From: Mastigamoeba balamuthi
Lineage: Eukaryota; Evosea; Mastigamoebida; Mastigamoebidae
Length of the DNA stretch: 64,000 nucleotides
Direction of reading: 5' to 3'
Assembly: GCA_902651635.1 (NCBI GenBank)
Contig: CACRSC010000097.1
Coordinates: forward strand, 19,914 to 83,913
The translations under genes were made by a program, and so were the position numbers. Positions 55,008 to 64,000 of the stretch are shown piece after piece. The stretch's first letter is position 1; every line of letters begins with the position of its first letter. Under the pieces are notes generated by a model. It had not been told where the DNA came from and ran no database searches. It saw only the letters and a list, made by a program, of their open reading frames with translations.

Positions 55008-55247
55008 ATGTCCTTCATCGTGCTCACAGCTGGCCTGTCTGGGATGGCCATGTACATGCTCATGGCACACCAGGGAGACAAAGAGGGCAAGAAGTCCTTT
55101 CTGGCCATGCCCATCATCCTGGTGGGCAGTGCAGGAGGGGTGTTTGGTGGGCTGGTGATGGAGTACTTCCAGCCGAATGTGTACAGAGTGATCATGGGCG
55201 GCATTCTGGGCACCATCGTGTTCGACTATTTTCTGTTTGACTTCTGA
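55008..55247 (+). CDS. Small membrane protein, 79 residues
   Basis: From ATG 55,008 an intact frame with strongly G/C-ending codons. Three hydrophobic segments are visible: residues about 1-20 (FIVLTAGLSGMAMYMLM), 32-52 (LAMPIILVGSAGGVFGGLV) and 58-79 (VIMGGILGTIVFDYFLFDF), separated by a charged loop DKEGKK. Glycine-rich helices suggest a small integral membrane protein. It starts a run of genes on the plus strand, followed after 11 bases by the next one. Unknown family; a viral membrane protein is one possibility. Confidence 0.55.
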   Translation: MSFIVLTAGLSGMAMYMLMAHQGDKEGKKSFLAMPIILVGSAGGVFGGLVMEYFQPNVYRVIMGGILGTIVFDYFLFDF

Positions 55248-55258
55248 CAGAGAACACC

Positions 55259-55690
55259 ATGGGCCCGTTCAGTGCTGCATACATCACCATGATTGCCATC
55301 ATATCAGCAGTTTTCATGTACCATGAGACAAAGTCCGTAGCGAGCACAGGGGGGCAGCCCAAGGAGCAGGCTGTTGCTGTCAGGAGGCAGAACATCCAGA
55401 ATGGCGGTGAGGCCGAGCTGTCATGCATCAACTCCAAGGAGATGGAGCTGATATGCCAGGGTGTGCTCCTGCCCACCAGGGACCCCTCTGACCCAGCCCT
55501 GTACGAGGCCAGTCTGGACATCCTGCTCAAGAAGACCGCAGATCTGGCCAGTGTGTACAAGAAGCAGGACGTCCACAAGATACAGAAGTGGGTCCCTGGG
55601 AGTGCACACACAGCAGGGCAGACCACCCAGGCATGCAATGCAATGAGGTACCCACGAGGTGCCTTGGGCCTCCTACCCTGTCGAGTATGA
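55259..55690 (+). CDS. Membrane-anchored protein of unknown family, 143 residues
   Basis: ATG 55,259 opens a single N-terminal transmembrane helix (YITMIAIISAVFMY, residues 8-21) followed by a soluble domain with ELICQGVLLPTRDPSDPALYE and a helical ILLKKTADLASVYKK. Codons are strongly G/C-ending until about residue 128, then the composition changes, so the last residues may be intron read-through. It follows the previous membrane protein at 11 bases in the same direction, which suggests a shared history. Confidence 0.5.
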   Translation: MGPFSAAYITMIAIISAVFMYHETKSVASTGGQPKEQAVAVRRQNIQNGGEAELSCINSKEMELICQGVLLPTRDPSDPALYEASLDILLKKTADLASVYKKQDVHKIQKWVPGSAHTAGQTTQACNAMRYPRGALGLLPCRV

Positions 55691-55798
55691 TGATATGTGA
55701 AAATCTGCTCCATACAATTGAAAAAGAGATATGTCAGGTTCCTGTTATCAGAACAGTCTTATCAAGCCCTGAAAGAGAGATCCCACCACCCTGTGCCC

Positions 55799-56005
55799 AG
55801 CCGAGTCCACTCTCTTCACTGAGGCCTTTAAGGACTGGGCCTCCACTGTTACGGCACCGTACGTGCTGAAGAACATCAGCATCTGGCTGGCATGGATGCA
55901 GCCCAAGGAGCTTGTGCACTACCTGCTGATGCAGATGATAAGTGACAGGTGCCTGGAGACTGGGCTGTCTATGATCGTTTGGAGGGGCGCCGGCCTGGCG
56001 TGAGC
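55799..56005 (+). CDS. Coding-like exon without recognised start
   Basis: The frame LFTEAFKDWASTVTAPYVLKN to LMQMISDRCLETGLSMIVWRG is open and G/C-ending, but has no ATG near its left edge; it may be an exon. Family unknown. Further short frames reach 56,350. Confidence 0.3.
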
Positions 56006-56461
56006 CCTGCCCTGCTTCGCCTTGTGACCAAGATGGTTCTTGGCCTTGTGCATAGTGACACCGAGCTTGTACTGATGATCATACACCACATGTGGAACGA
56101 CCTGCCTGAGCGTGACTGTGATGTGAAGAGGAGGAATCGGTACTCACGAGGCTTTTTTGACAATCCATGAGATGTTGGCCCCGCACTGGCAGGTGCCCTG
56201 TACCATGTCCTGCTCACTGCATATGCCATTGACAGTCTTTCAGACTGTATTCTGGATTGGCACTGATGCCTTGCAGTGGAAGCACCATGCTGTGAGGCTT
56301 TCCTTTGAGGATATGTCTTCTCTCTCTGCCCTGATGGGATTCAGAAAGTAGATGCACTGTTTTCCTGGTGTTCCTGCCCCTGCACCACTCCCATCATCTA
56401 TGTCTGCTGAGGAGCCACCTAAGTGCCCAGTGAAGGCCAAGCTGCCTGGTCCTGATGCCAA

Positions 56462-57567
56462 ATGCATGTGCATGGACCCCAGATGGAGGTGCATGCCCCA
56501 GTGCTGTCGGGCTTTATTGATGTGATCCTGCATGAGGAGACCATCGAGATGCCTGGCGTGTCATCGCTGGTGCACCTGGAGGCCACAATCAAGTGCCTTG
56601 AGGAGCTGGCAAATGCCTGGCTCGCGTTCAAGAAGCCATACCCTGTTGACCTCGATGACATCTGGGTGCTGCTGGGCTACTTGACCAAGGGCAATGCTGT
56701 CACAAAGGTCAAGTGGTCCCTTCAAGGTTTGATCCCTCTAGTTTTGCCTTCATTTCTCAACCCCTCGAGTTTTGCTCCCTCAATTTATGCACCACCATAA
56801 TTTGCCCCATCAATTTTTGCACCACCATATTTTGCTCCTGCATTTTATGCACCATCATATTTTGCCCTTGCATTTTATGCATCATAAGAGTTTGCCCCAG
56901 CATTTTTGCTCTGTTATATTTTGCCTCCTAATGAAATGTGCCCACAGAGGGAGACGACTATGTCTGCACTCAGATCCCCACTGAGGGTGGACACCATGCC
57001 CGAGATGTGTACTGCCTGACTCTGAGAGCAGTGATGCACTGGTGCCTGCAGGCCCCCAACAAGGAGGTCAGCAAGATGGCCAACAACACGCTGTTCAACA
57101 CAGTCAAGAGGTCCATCCTCTGCCAGCCCCCCAGCCCGAGTGCCATGGGCATCCCTGCAGGTCCCATGGGTGTCCCAGAGGGCACTGTGACCAAGTGAGC
57201 AATGGAGATGAAGCTTAAGAAGAAAGATCTTGAGAAGGAGCACATCACGGCTGAGCTGCACAACATGAAGCTGATGGTCAGCCTGAAGAAGGCCGAGCTC
57301 GAGGTGGACCTGAGGAAGAGCCAGATGGAGGTGAGTCTGCACAAGACCGAGATGGAGACAAGCCTGCGCAAGGCAAAGCTGGAGGCAAGAGTGCACCTGT
57401 CCGAGCTTGAGATCGAGAAGATCAGGGCAATGGAGGAGGCTGCGGCAGAGGCACTGAAGAAGCTGCTTGTATACCTGACCACCTTCCTCCTCAGCAAGGG
57501 GCACCGGGCAGGAACTGTGAAAAAGCTGAAGGTGGAGTTCTACCAGGATGTGTGCAACCTGTACTGA
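56462..57567 (+). CDS. AntA/MSV199-like protein with coiled coil (copy A)
   Basis: Exon 1 (56,462-56,726) carries PYPVDLDDIWVLLGYLTKGN, which fits the start of phage AntA/viral MSV199 DNA-binding domains (I/L-D-x-x-x-x-W-x-x-L-G-[YF]-x-x-K-x-x-A). Exon 2 starts at 56,948 with GDDYV and continues CLTLRAVMHWCLQAPNKEVSK, the second half of the domain. The intron between (56,727-56,947) is phase 1. A lysine/glutamate-rich coiled coil follows (57,202-57,500; LEKEHITAELHNMKLMVSLK and on) and a C-terminal KVEFYQDVCNLY. Domain plus coiled coil is the plan of viral MSV199/KilA-type proteins. Origin, host or virus-like, is open; the reading frame is not continuous throughout. Copy B lies 3 kb downstream. 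Confidence 0.5.
56727..56947 (+). repeat. Intron filled by about six copies of a 32-36-base repeat
   Basis: GT at 56,727 and CCCACAG at 56,941-56,947 frame a stretch in which TTTTGC-CCxxCAATTTATGCACCACCATA-like units repeat from about 56,735 to 56,935. Nothing similar is in the intron of copy B, which has its own repeats. Confidence 0.65.
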
Positions 57568-57582
57568 ATGAAAAAGGGTCAG

Positions 57583-58604
57583 ATGTTGGACAGAAGGGAA
57601 GGTGGATTTTATGTGTACCACAATGAGAACATGTCCATCATCGAGGAGGCGTGGGAGGGCTTATCCCTGAAGAAGGCTATTAGATCACTCCCGCTGAGTC
57701 CGTGAACCCCGCTCTGCCCAACATCCAACAAAGAATATCTGCTTCCAGGGTATTATGGGAATACATGTCAATTACCGCCAGTGTAAGGGTCGAGGACTTC
57801 ATTCCCATGGATCCCAGGAGGGACACGATGGGCATGAGCTGCAAGAACATGATGCCCGAGGCTGCTCAAGAGCATCAGCACCATGTGTACTTATGCTGTG
57901 CTGACTGCCCCCAGAGGACAGGCCTCTGGGGCTCAGGCTGCCAATAGAGGACTGTCCTTCCCAAGGACGTGGAGGATGCAATCAGCACCAACAGGTCACT
58001 GAAGACGATGCTGGTCATCATGAGCAAGCTGCTCATCATGGCACTGCTCATGGGGCTGTGAGGCCTGTGAGACCAGGCGTTTTTCTTATGCGCAAAGGGC
58101 AAGAGAATGACCAAGAGGGATAGCTCGTCGCCGGCTGTCCACAGACTGCCTTCCTGCCCAGGGGACCAGTGAGAGATCCACAAGCTGCACGAGGCCCGCA
58201 TGATTGGCAGATACAGCAAGTCCACTTCATTGTCATCCAGCAGCTCGTACCTGCTCAATGGGGATGACAGGGCCCACATCTTACACTGGGGCATAGCCAA
58301 GGAGCACTGCAAGAACAAGACATACCTGCCCTTCATAAGGAAGGAGGAGAGGCCTCTGCCATACTTTATCAGCATGATCGAGTCAGTTCGCAGTGCAGAG
58401 CCCAGCCCCCTCATGTCAGAGGAGGACGCCCTGCACCAGGACCAGAGGGCACGCTCTGCTGTCATCTTCAGGGCTGAGCAGATACCGCCCTCCACCACAG
58501 ACAACAGGCACAGGGCCCTGGGCATCCTCGACATGCTGGATCTCATGCCTCTGGGCATGGGCATCATGCTGGGCTTGTACTGCTCCTCGCGATGCAGTAC
58601 CTGA
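57583..58604 (+). CDS. Coding-like region, unknown product(s)
   Basis: Frames GFYVYHNENMSIIEEAWEGL (57,600-57,700) and, from 58,200, a 134-residue frame with NGDDRAHILHWGIAKEHCKNK and ALGILDMLDLMPLGMGIMLG, which ends with a hydrophobic helix likely to be membrane-embedded. Codons are G/C-ending throughout. The piece at 57.6 kb has a counterpart after copy B (60.84-60.96 kb), so it probably belongs to copy A. The second frame is unrelated to anything I know. Confidence 0.35.
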
Positions 58605-58649
58605 GAAGGTGAGAAGAGCAAACAGAGAGCTCCAGGTGTGTGCCCCAAG

Positions 58650-59640
58650 AGTCGGATTCCTGAAACTGAATTCCGGGAGTTGAATTCCCGATAGTCGAAT
58701 TCCCGGTTTCGTGGTGAGTCTGGGGGTGTCTGAGAGTGGGGTGGATGAGAGTGTGTGAGAGTGTGTGGGTGTGTGTTCCTTGGGTGTTCTGCTTCCTTGG
58801 GCTGGTTCCGACTTTGGTCAGGGCACGAGGATTGACCAGAGAGAAGGGATGGGTGTATCTTTTGTGTACCTCTTTTTTTCTCCCAAAGGTTTTTGAGTTT
58901 GAGTGTTTTGCCCTGATCACACCCTCAGGGTGCATCAGATTAAATCCCCCTCGGCGCATTCCGTTTCACACAGAGATTCACCCCACCCAGAAGTATCTCC
59001 TCAGAGGCGCCTTCTCTCTCTCTGCCTAAGTGCACGGCCTCAATTGATCTGCACCGAGAGTGAATGTAAGGTGAATCTGACTGAATGTAAGGACCCGACA
59101 TGTGCTCAGTTGGTCCCACAGGTAACCTGGATGTAAGGTGTATTGGGAATTGGATTCCCGATTCCCGAGGTGTGTGGATGTGTCTCACAGTTCCCGGAAT
59201 CGAGGTTAGCCCTGGGCAGAGCCCCTTGGGTGTTCCTGTTTCTGGGGTGTGTCTCAGGTGTTCTGATTCCCGGTGGTGTGCCCTTTGAGTGTTCCAGTTT
59301 CATCTTTGGTCAGGGCACAAGGGCTGACCAGAGAGCAGGGGGTGTGTACCTTAAGTGTACCTTTTTCTTCTCCTAAAAGTTTTTGTGTTTGGTGTTCTGC
59401 CCTGACCACTTCAGAATAAGAGGCAATATAGTGGCGGTATATTGTGCAGATTCCACCCTGGGAGATTCTTCCCAGAGATTCACCACCCTGAAGATTCTGC
59501 CCCGATATTCGCCCTGAAGATTCTCTCCCCTCTGACTCAGTGAACCTGCGGTGCACCCTGACGTCAGTGGGTCTTTTTAAGGGCGTGCCAACAAACCCAC
59601 AACCCCACAACTAAAAGAGTGCCCACACCCACCAGAGCCC
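58650..59640. repeat. Upstream region of copy B with duplicated 150-base block and GAATTCCCG repeats
   Basis: 58,800-58,930 and 59,290-59,410 are related in order: CTTTGGTCAGGGCAC, TGACCAGAGAG, TTTTCTCC, AAAGxTTTTTGxGTTT and CCCTGAxCAC. GAATTCCCG and its mirror recur at 58,665-58,712 and 59,140-59,165. GTGTGTGAGAGTGTG lies at 58,745. No coding frame is convincing, so this may be the control region or a long leader of copy B. Confidence 0.6.
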
Positions 59641-59653
59641 ACCAGAGCCCATC

Positions 59654-60825
59654 ATGCCTGCCAATGCCTCCAATGCCCCCAGCACCCCCAGCACTGCTGA
59701 GAAGCTCGTGCACCTCGAGGGCCTCATGAACGAGTGGGTTGTGTCCGCCGACCAGTACCCTGTGGACCTCGACAACCTCTGGGCACTGCTGGGCTACTCG
59801 ACCAAGGGCAATACTGTCTGTCAGCTCTCCAAGCTCAAGGGTGTGCTGCTCTCTGGGGTTTTATCAGTTCCCCCTCCAGAGGGATGCAGTTTTGTCAGTT
59901 TCCCCTCCAGGAGGACATGGTTTTGTCGGTTTCACCTCAAGATGGACTGGTCTAAGGGGCACTCCTAACAACTTGGGACTGATCTAAGGGGCACTTCCCC
60001 TCCAGGGGGAATTGAACATTGATCAATCCCCTAAGGGTCGGGAATTGATCAAACATCAATTTCCTCTCCAGTCGGAATTGAATAAACATCAATTCTGTCT
60101 CCAAGTGGGATTGAACAAACATTAATCCCCTAAGGATTGGGAAGCACTCAAACTGGTTCCCATTGCTTTTCAAGCCCTCGAAAACTGCCTAAAATGCTTT
60201 TCAAGCCCTCGAAAACTGCTCGGAGGGCACTTATCACTGAGGATAAGTGATCTAGTACTTATCACTGAGAATAAGTGGTCTAACGGACACTTATCACCTA
60301 CACAGAGGGAGAGGACTACATGTCAGAGTCTGTGGAGACAGAGGCGAGAGGCATGAAGAAGAACATGTTCAAGCTCATCCTGAGGGCAGCGATGCAGTGA
60401 TGCCTCACGGCACCTAACAAGGACATCGGCCAGGCCACATACAACATGCTCTTCAAGGCCATGTCCAAGGTGCATGCCCAGGGCCAAGCTGCCTCACCAC
60501 AGGCCCCTGATCAGAGCACTCTGGCAATACGACCAGAATGTGTGAGCTGGACATCGAGAAGAAGAAGGTGAACATGTTCTACCTTAAGTTGCTGCTCAGG
60601 ATCGGGGTCGATGACCACAACAGGATTCTCATCAAGGACTTGGTCCGGAACAACACTAAGATGCCCAAGGCCAATGATAAGCCCAGGGCCATAGCAGAGT
60701 CCCCTGCTCCCACATGCCATGCCCTTTCGATCTCGGACTTCCTGAAGGAGAAGAGCGTGCGCTGGAAGAGGCTGACGTTCAAGGAGCATAACATGTACTT
60801 AGTTGTGATGGTCAAGGAGTACTAG
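59654..60825 (+). CDS. AntA/MSV199-like protein (copy B)
   Basis: Exon 1 (59,654-59,840) encodes a short serine/proline-rich start and YPVDLDNLWALLGYSTKGN, almost identical to copy A. Exon 2 begins at 60,306 with GEDYM and continues FKLILRAAM...LTAPNKDIGQ in line with copy A. The intron (59,841-60,305, 465 bases) interrupts at the same residue and phase as in copy A. The downstream part (60,538-60,825; ELDIEKKKVNMFYLK, then SISDFLKEKSVRWKR and EHNMYLVVMV) lacks the long coiled coil of copy A but has an equivalent C-terminal block extending to about 60,965. The frame is not continuous throughout. Its start follows the CCCACCAGAGCCCATC repeat, ATG at 59,654. Confidence 0.5.
59841..60305 (+). 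repeat. Intron of copy B filled by several different tandem repeats
   Basis: Three arrays follow one another: CAGTTTCCCCTCCAGxxGGA (59,860-59,945), ATTGAxCAAACATxAAT with CCCTCCAGGGGGAATTG (59,990-60,130), and TGCTTTTCAAGCCCTCGAAAACTGC twice (60,168-60,220) with ACTTATCACTGAGxATAAGTG (60,229-60,280). The borders GTGTGC and CTACACAG give an in-frame splice. Confidence 0.65.
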
Positions 60826-61077
60826 TGGGTGCACGAATATGTGTCCCCAAAAAGGGAGCAGTGGGTCGACAGCGCATTCAGGATGGTCAACCACTATATG
60901 GATGATGACAGACCCCAGTTCGAGCATGCATATGAGTTGGTGTGCCCCACGCCTCTTCTTCTCTGAGTCTCACATATCGATCTGAATTCCCCAAATCCTT
61001 CTCTGAACTGGGCCCAGAATACATCCCAAACAACACTCTCTGACAAAGCTCATTATGGGACCTCTGTGTTCATGTGC

Positions 61078-61362
61078 TCACAAGAGAAGAAGAAGGGCAA
61101 TGCCCACATCTGCTATGATTATCAGAGTGCCTGTCATCACATTGTTCATCACGATACAGGTCTGGTAGATGTCTGGGGGCAGGCCTCCTGGTGCACTGCC
61201 TTGCAGCTTGCCCAGTCTGTGTGCAAGCTCCTCATTGAGGCGGTTGAGTGCTGCCAGGTCTTTCTTGATGAGTTCAGGCTCTTTGCACTTCACACACCTC
61301 ACAGAGTGGTTTACCTGCACACCTGGCTCCTGAAACTCCCTGAGTGCCCACGGCCACCTCAT
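61078..61362 (-). CDS. Small protein with CxxC and C-terminal membrane helix, 94 residues
   Basis: From ATG 61,362 the minus frame gives SVRCVKCKEPELI (a possible metal site with one CxxC), a helical region (LAALNRLNEELAHRLGKL) and a C-terminal hydrophobic helix (GTLIIIADVGIALLLLL) with no residues after it, like a tail-anchored protein. Codons are G/C-ending. Family unknown. It lies downstream of another minus-strand gene. Confidence 0.45.
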   Translation of the reverse strand: MRWPWALREFQEPGVQVNHSVRCVKCKEPELIKKDLAALNRLNEELAHRLGKLQGSAPGGLPPDIYQTCIVMNNVMTGTLIIIADVGIALLLLL

Positions 61363-61497
61363 TGCATGGGAAGTTGCTCTGCTTCACTCATCGTATAAAA
61401 TGGTCCATAAGTCCTTGAGCACGTACCTCTTGTACTTATAGTTGATCTTGTCCAGTGGCTTGATTTTATTGCCCTTCCCAGCTCTCTTGGCCAGTGA

Positions 61498-61896
61498 TCA
61501 GAGGAAACTGCTCTGCTCAGCATACATCTTCACTATCTTAGTGCGCTCAGCTGCCCTGGCCTCCTTCTCCTTGGTCTTCAGGATGTTGGCGTACAGCTGC
61601 ACTTTGGCCAGGTTTGTGAGAAGAGACTTGGTGATGATCTTCCAGCACTTCAGGTTATCCCAGTTCGAGGCGAACACTAACTTCAGCATCATCACAATGG
61701 TGAATGACTCCTTGATCTTCTTGATAGTGCCTGGGTCTACATGGACTTCTGGCTGGCCTGCAGTCAGGCTTGGAGTCGGACGACTGAAGTTGGCATTCGG
61801 ATTGGGAGCTGGGTGATAGGAATTGCAAGGGGAGGTCTGGAGCTGTGGTTCTGACTTGGGCTTGATGGTGTTGACTAACCAGTCAAAGAAGCCCAT
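61498..61896 (-). CDS. Unknown protein, 132 residues, with basic helical C-terminal half
   Basis: ATG 61,896 (MGFFDWLVNTIK, an amphipathic start), a proline/asparagine/serine-rich linker (residues 15-50), then helices KESFTIVMMLKLVFASNW and LLTNLAKVQLYANIL, and a basic end (EKEARAAERTKIVK). Frame ends at TGA 61,498-61,500; coding-like sequence of the same frame continues to 61,400. The longer open frame reaching 62,448 on this strand overlaps the plus-strand gene and is a shadow. It diverges from the plus-strand gene across a few tens of bases. Confidence 0.45.
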   Translation of the reverse strand: MGFFDWLVNTIKPKSEPQLQTSPCNSYHPAPNPNANFSRPTPSLTAGQPEVHVDPGTIKKIKESFTIVMMLKLVFASNWDNLKCWKIITKSLLTNLAKVQLYANILKTKEKEARAAERTKIVKMYAEQSSFL

Positions 61897-61929
61897 TTTT
61901 TTCTTTACGTCCTTCAGAACTTCAAGAAG

Positions 61930-62529
61930 TTGCTTCAGAAGACACAGACAGCCACCCTGCATGTCAAGACCAAGTGGGCCAAGGCGCAGGTCAAGAATGA
62001 CACCAAGAAGCAGCAGGATGCAGAGGAGGCCAAGAAGAAGCCCATCATTGCCAAGATCAACAGGTACCTTGTGGCTTTCCCGAACCTTGCAGGCATGGTG
62101 TCCAAGATCAGCATGCAGGTCAGTCTGCAGGAGGTGCAGAAGGTGCTCAACATCATCTGAGAGGAGATCGTGAGCCAGAGGTCCCTGTACTAGCTGTACA
62201 AGTACGTGAACACAGTGTTTGTCACGCTTAAGACCATGTGGAAGAACGGCAGTGGTGCATTGAGCTGGGTTCCCCCACAGATGCACCTCAACCTCACAAA
62301 CATGTTCATGTACTACCGGCAGGACCTGTTTGACAAGGAGATTGAGCCTGTTCTGATGAAAATTGACATCAAGTACCCATGGCTGGGCAGGCAGTCGCTC
62401 ATCGGAAGGACGCTGGAGGCATTCACAGAGATGCTGACCAAGACACACATCATCAACTCTGACCCTGAGGCAGTGCAGATTCTCATGCAGAAGGGCGCCA
62501 AGGACATTTCTGACCTGGAGAAACTGTGA
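61930..62529 (+). CDS. Unknown helical protein, broken or spliced
   Basis: Two blocks in one frame: QTATLHVKTKWAKAQVKNDT to EVQKVLNII, and MNTVFVTLKTMWKNGSG to AKDISDLEKL (62,206-62,529). The codons are almost all G/C-ending, a strong coding sign. The second block has LNLTNMFMYYRQDLFDKEIEP and LIGRTLEAFTEML helices. Not continuous as one frame. No family recognised. Confidence 0.4.
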
Positions 62530-62568
62530 AAACCTCAGAAATAGTGTTGAGTTTCACTTTTGGGTTCA

Positions 62569-62772
62569 ATGCTCTCTGTTGACTGGTCTAACATTACCCT
62601 GGGGGTAATGGGCATCTACATCATGTACAGCATCCTCACAGAGGACGAGATTGCCCAGGTGGTTCACATAAGCAGAAGGGGCTTCCCTGTGAACTACTGC
62701 GACTGTGCTGTGACCAAGACCGTGTACCCGGCATACTCGAATGTGGGGCCTTATGCCATGTGGAACGTCTAG
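62569..62772 (+). CDS. Small membrane protein, 67 residues
   Basis: ATG 62,569, intact to TAG 62,770. One hydrophobic segment near the N-terminus (NITLGVMGIYIMYSIL, residues 7-22), then a soluble part with FPVNYCDCAVTKTVYPAY holding two close cysteines. It follows the previous gene by about 40 bases on the same strand. Family unknown. Confidence 0.5.
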   Translation: MLSVDWSNITLGVMGIYIMYSILTEDEIAQVVHISRRGFPVNYCDCAVTKTVYPAYSNVGPYAMWNV

Positions 62773-62831
62773 TGGTGCTGTTTTTTCTGAACCAAGAGTT
62801 CATATGGCTCAACTGAACTTGCCTTCACACA

Positions 62832-63158
62832 ATGAAGAGTGCTGGCCCCACTACCATCTACTATCTCAAGTGCCACATGCAGAAGGCCCCGAAGGAGGGC
62901 ATGCTCCACATCAAGGAGGTGTCGTCCCCACTCATCTATCTCACACTTCTCCATGTGCAGGGCAAAGGCAGTGTGCACCGAGACAACGTGACTCATCAGT
63001 GCAGCGAACTGATCTTCAAGCTTGTGTATGTGGTAGTTGAGCATGTGCATCAGCTGGTGCCATGGCACATACACGACTTCCAAGGGCTGCACAGCTCACA
63101 GCCGCGGGTGCGTCCATGTGTCTGGATCCCGGCTCCACTCCTTTTGAACACACTCTAA
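62832..63158 (+). CDS. Unknown protein, up to 108 residues
   Basis: From ATG 62,832 the first 65 residues (IYYLKCHMQKAPKEGMLHIK, SSPLIYLTLLHVQGKG) have G/C-ending codons; after about 63,060 the codon pattern weakens, so the true end or an exon border may lie there. The minus frame over the same DNA (63,092-62,769) is rejected because its codons show no such bias. Confidence 0.4.
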   Translation: MKSAGPTTIYYLKCHMQKAPKEGMLHIKEVSSPLIYLTLLHVQGKGSVHRDNVTHQCSELIFKLVYVVVEHVHQLVPWHIHDFQGLHSSQPRVRPCVWIPAPLLLNTL

Positions 63159-63493
63159 CCACTTTCCCACCTTGTGTTCAGTGGAAAAGGGACAGACGAT
63201 GCAGAGTCTCTGCCCTGGTGCCATGCAGAATGCCAATACATTGTTGTTCATCACCGTGCTAATCGAGAGCCAGTTGCCGATCACCAGAACAGAAACTGGA
63301 TAACGCCGCCTTGCACTTCCACCCTGAATTCAAACCAAATAAAAAGTGGTGTTAACAAGAAGCTCCATAGAAGTTATACATCTGGATGAAGGGTTGGGCA
63401 CACCTGTGTGCAGAAGCGTTAAAGCCACTGAGTAAGGCCCAGGCTGTTCTCGATGAGATCGGGTGCAGAAAATCTCTCTTTTCCCTTCCATTT

Positions 63494-63997
63494 TCAAACC
63501 GCCAGTGCCCACACGTGTGCTGGGCTGTGCGGAAAGAGAACATCATGTGGGCCAATGCCAATCAACTCGTTCTTTCCGTGCACGTTGCGACCATTGAGCA
63601 AGATAACAAAGAGCAAATGGTACGTGCCCGGGATTATCTGCCAGAGTGACATTTTTTCATACCGGGAGATCATTCTGGATATGTAGTTTTCGATATCGAC
63701 AGCTGCAGCTGTGAGACCAGCAGGCCTTGGGATTGCATGAACATCAGCCCATGATGTCGCACCATTTAAGGCACTGTACAGACTCTTGGCACTCACAGCA
63801 ATGCCATCAGAACGTACTCCTGCCAGGAAGTTGCTGCTTGATACTCTGGCAGTAATAAACCGGTAGACCAGCTGGAGAACCTTGTCCTTGGTGAGTTTGG
63901 GCCTGTCTACAATCTTGAGGATCACCTCGCTGTGGGTTTTATCTGTCTTCTGCTGCTGAACAGCACGACCTGGAGGATCAGGAGAGCAGATGGACAT
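63494..63997 (-). CDS. Unrecognised gene, 5' end outside or at the window edge
   Basis: The minus frame is open from the window edge through TKDKVLQLVYRFITARVSSS, LAGVRSDGIAVSAKSLYSAL and HAIPRPAGLTAAAVDIENYI to HVWALAV. A second frame (FENGREKRDFLHPISSRTAW..., 63,561-63,352) may continue it after an intron, because its composition is similar. Moderately CpG-containing, more like the host genes than like the 55-63 kb cluster. No family recognised. Confidence 0.45.
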   Translation of the reverse strand: MSICSPDPPGRAVQQQKTDKTHSEVILKIVDRPKLTKDKVLQLVYRFITARVSSSNFLAGVRSDGIAVSAKSLYSALNGATSWADVHAIPRPAGLTAAAVDIENYISRMISRYEKMSLWQIIPGTYHLLFVILLNGRNVHGKNELIGIGPHDVLFPHSPAHVWALAV

Positions 63998-64000
63998 TTG

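Noticed and set aside
57875-58648. A 257-codon minus-strand frame
   Set aside because: It is the shadow of the G/C-ending plus-strand coding region; it has no domain and a shadow-like amino-acid composition.
61498-62448. A 316-codon minus-strand frame as one long gene
   Set aside because: Its right two thirds overlap plus-strand frames with much stronger codon bias; only 61,498-61,896 with its own ATG looks real.
54990-63160. Alternative genetic code with TGA as tryptophan
   Set aside because: The clearly functional host genes end in TGA or TAA, and simple decay or splicing explains the discontinuous frames.

Overview
The window looks like a repeat-rich eukaryotic genome, most likely a protist or alga. 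The evidence is GT-AG introns (many only about 35-60 bases), intronless or nearly intronless Golgi-type glycosyltransferases with N-terminal anchors, Tc1, plant-type mariner, PIF/Harbinger and piggyBac-like transposons, and two Polinton fossils. There are no bacterial operons, Shine-Dalgarno sites, rRNA or tRNA genes that I can see. The species cannot be named from sequence alone. One assembly gap (168 N) lies at 39,100-39,267.

Layout. 1-5 kb: a two-exon gene of unknown function, a RuvC/CCE1/A22-type Holliday junction resolvase, a YqaJ (lambda-exonuclease-like) nuclease facing away from it, and another two-exon gene. 5-8 kb: decayed sequence with a Tc1 relic. 8.2-10.6 kb: a divergent pair of glycosyltransferases (a WxWKPY-type enzyme with a 52-base intron, and a GT10 fucosyltransferase). 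10.6-16.4 kb: repeats, including a 1.2-kb inverted-repeat element. 16.4-17.5 kb: a GT25 glycosyltransferase. 18.2-20.3 kb: a piggyBac-like transposase. 20.9-24.3 kb: nested Tc1, PIF/Harbinger and a SANT-like gene. 27.3-28.9 kb: a fourth glycosyltransferase-like gene, cut by a Polinton fossil (28.9-32.07 kb). 32.2-38.7 kb: foldback-rich minisatellite, repeats and several spliced genes of unknown function. 38.7-46.4 kb: a second Polinton fossil, organised as a large imperfect palindrome. 46.4-47.4 kb: a helix-turn-helix gene with three tiny introns. 48.2-49.5 kb: a mariner element with intact TIRs and a spliced transposase that lacks the N-terminal catalytic part. 50-54.2 kb: more transposon copies and a decayed copy of the 8-kb glycosyltransferase. 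54.9-63.2 kb: a compact cluster of small genes with strongly G/C-ending codons, including two paralogous AntA/MSV199-like genes whose shared intron position is filled by different tandem arrays. 63.5-64 kb: the end of another gene that runs off the window.

How the parts relate. The four glycosyltransferases would act in the Golgi on glycans and appear to be the host's own genes. They and a few other stretches are CpG-rich, while the transposon copies and the glycosyltransferase pseudogene have lost CpG to TpG/CpA, which suggests cytosine methylation of repeats. The resolvase/YqaJ pair and the 55-63 kb cluster are the least explained parts and may be the debris of a larger virus-like or mobile element. 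Many apparent frame breaks in the gene-like regions are better explained by tiny introns.
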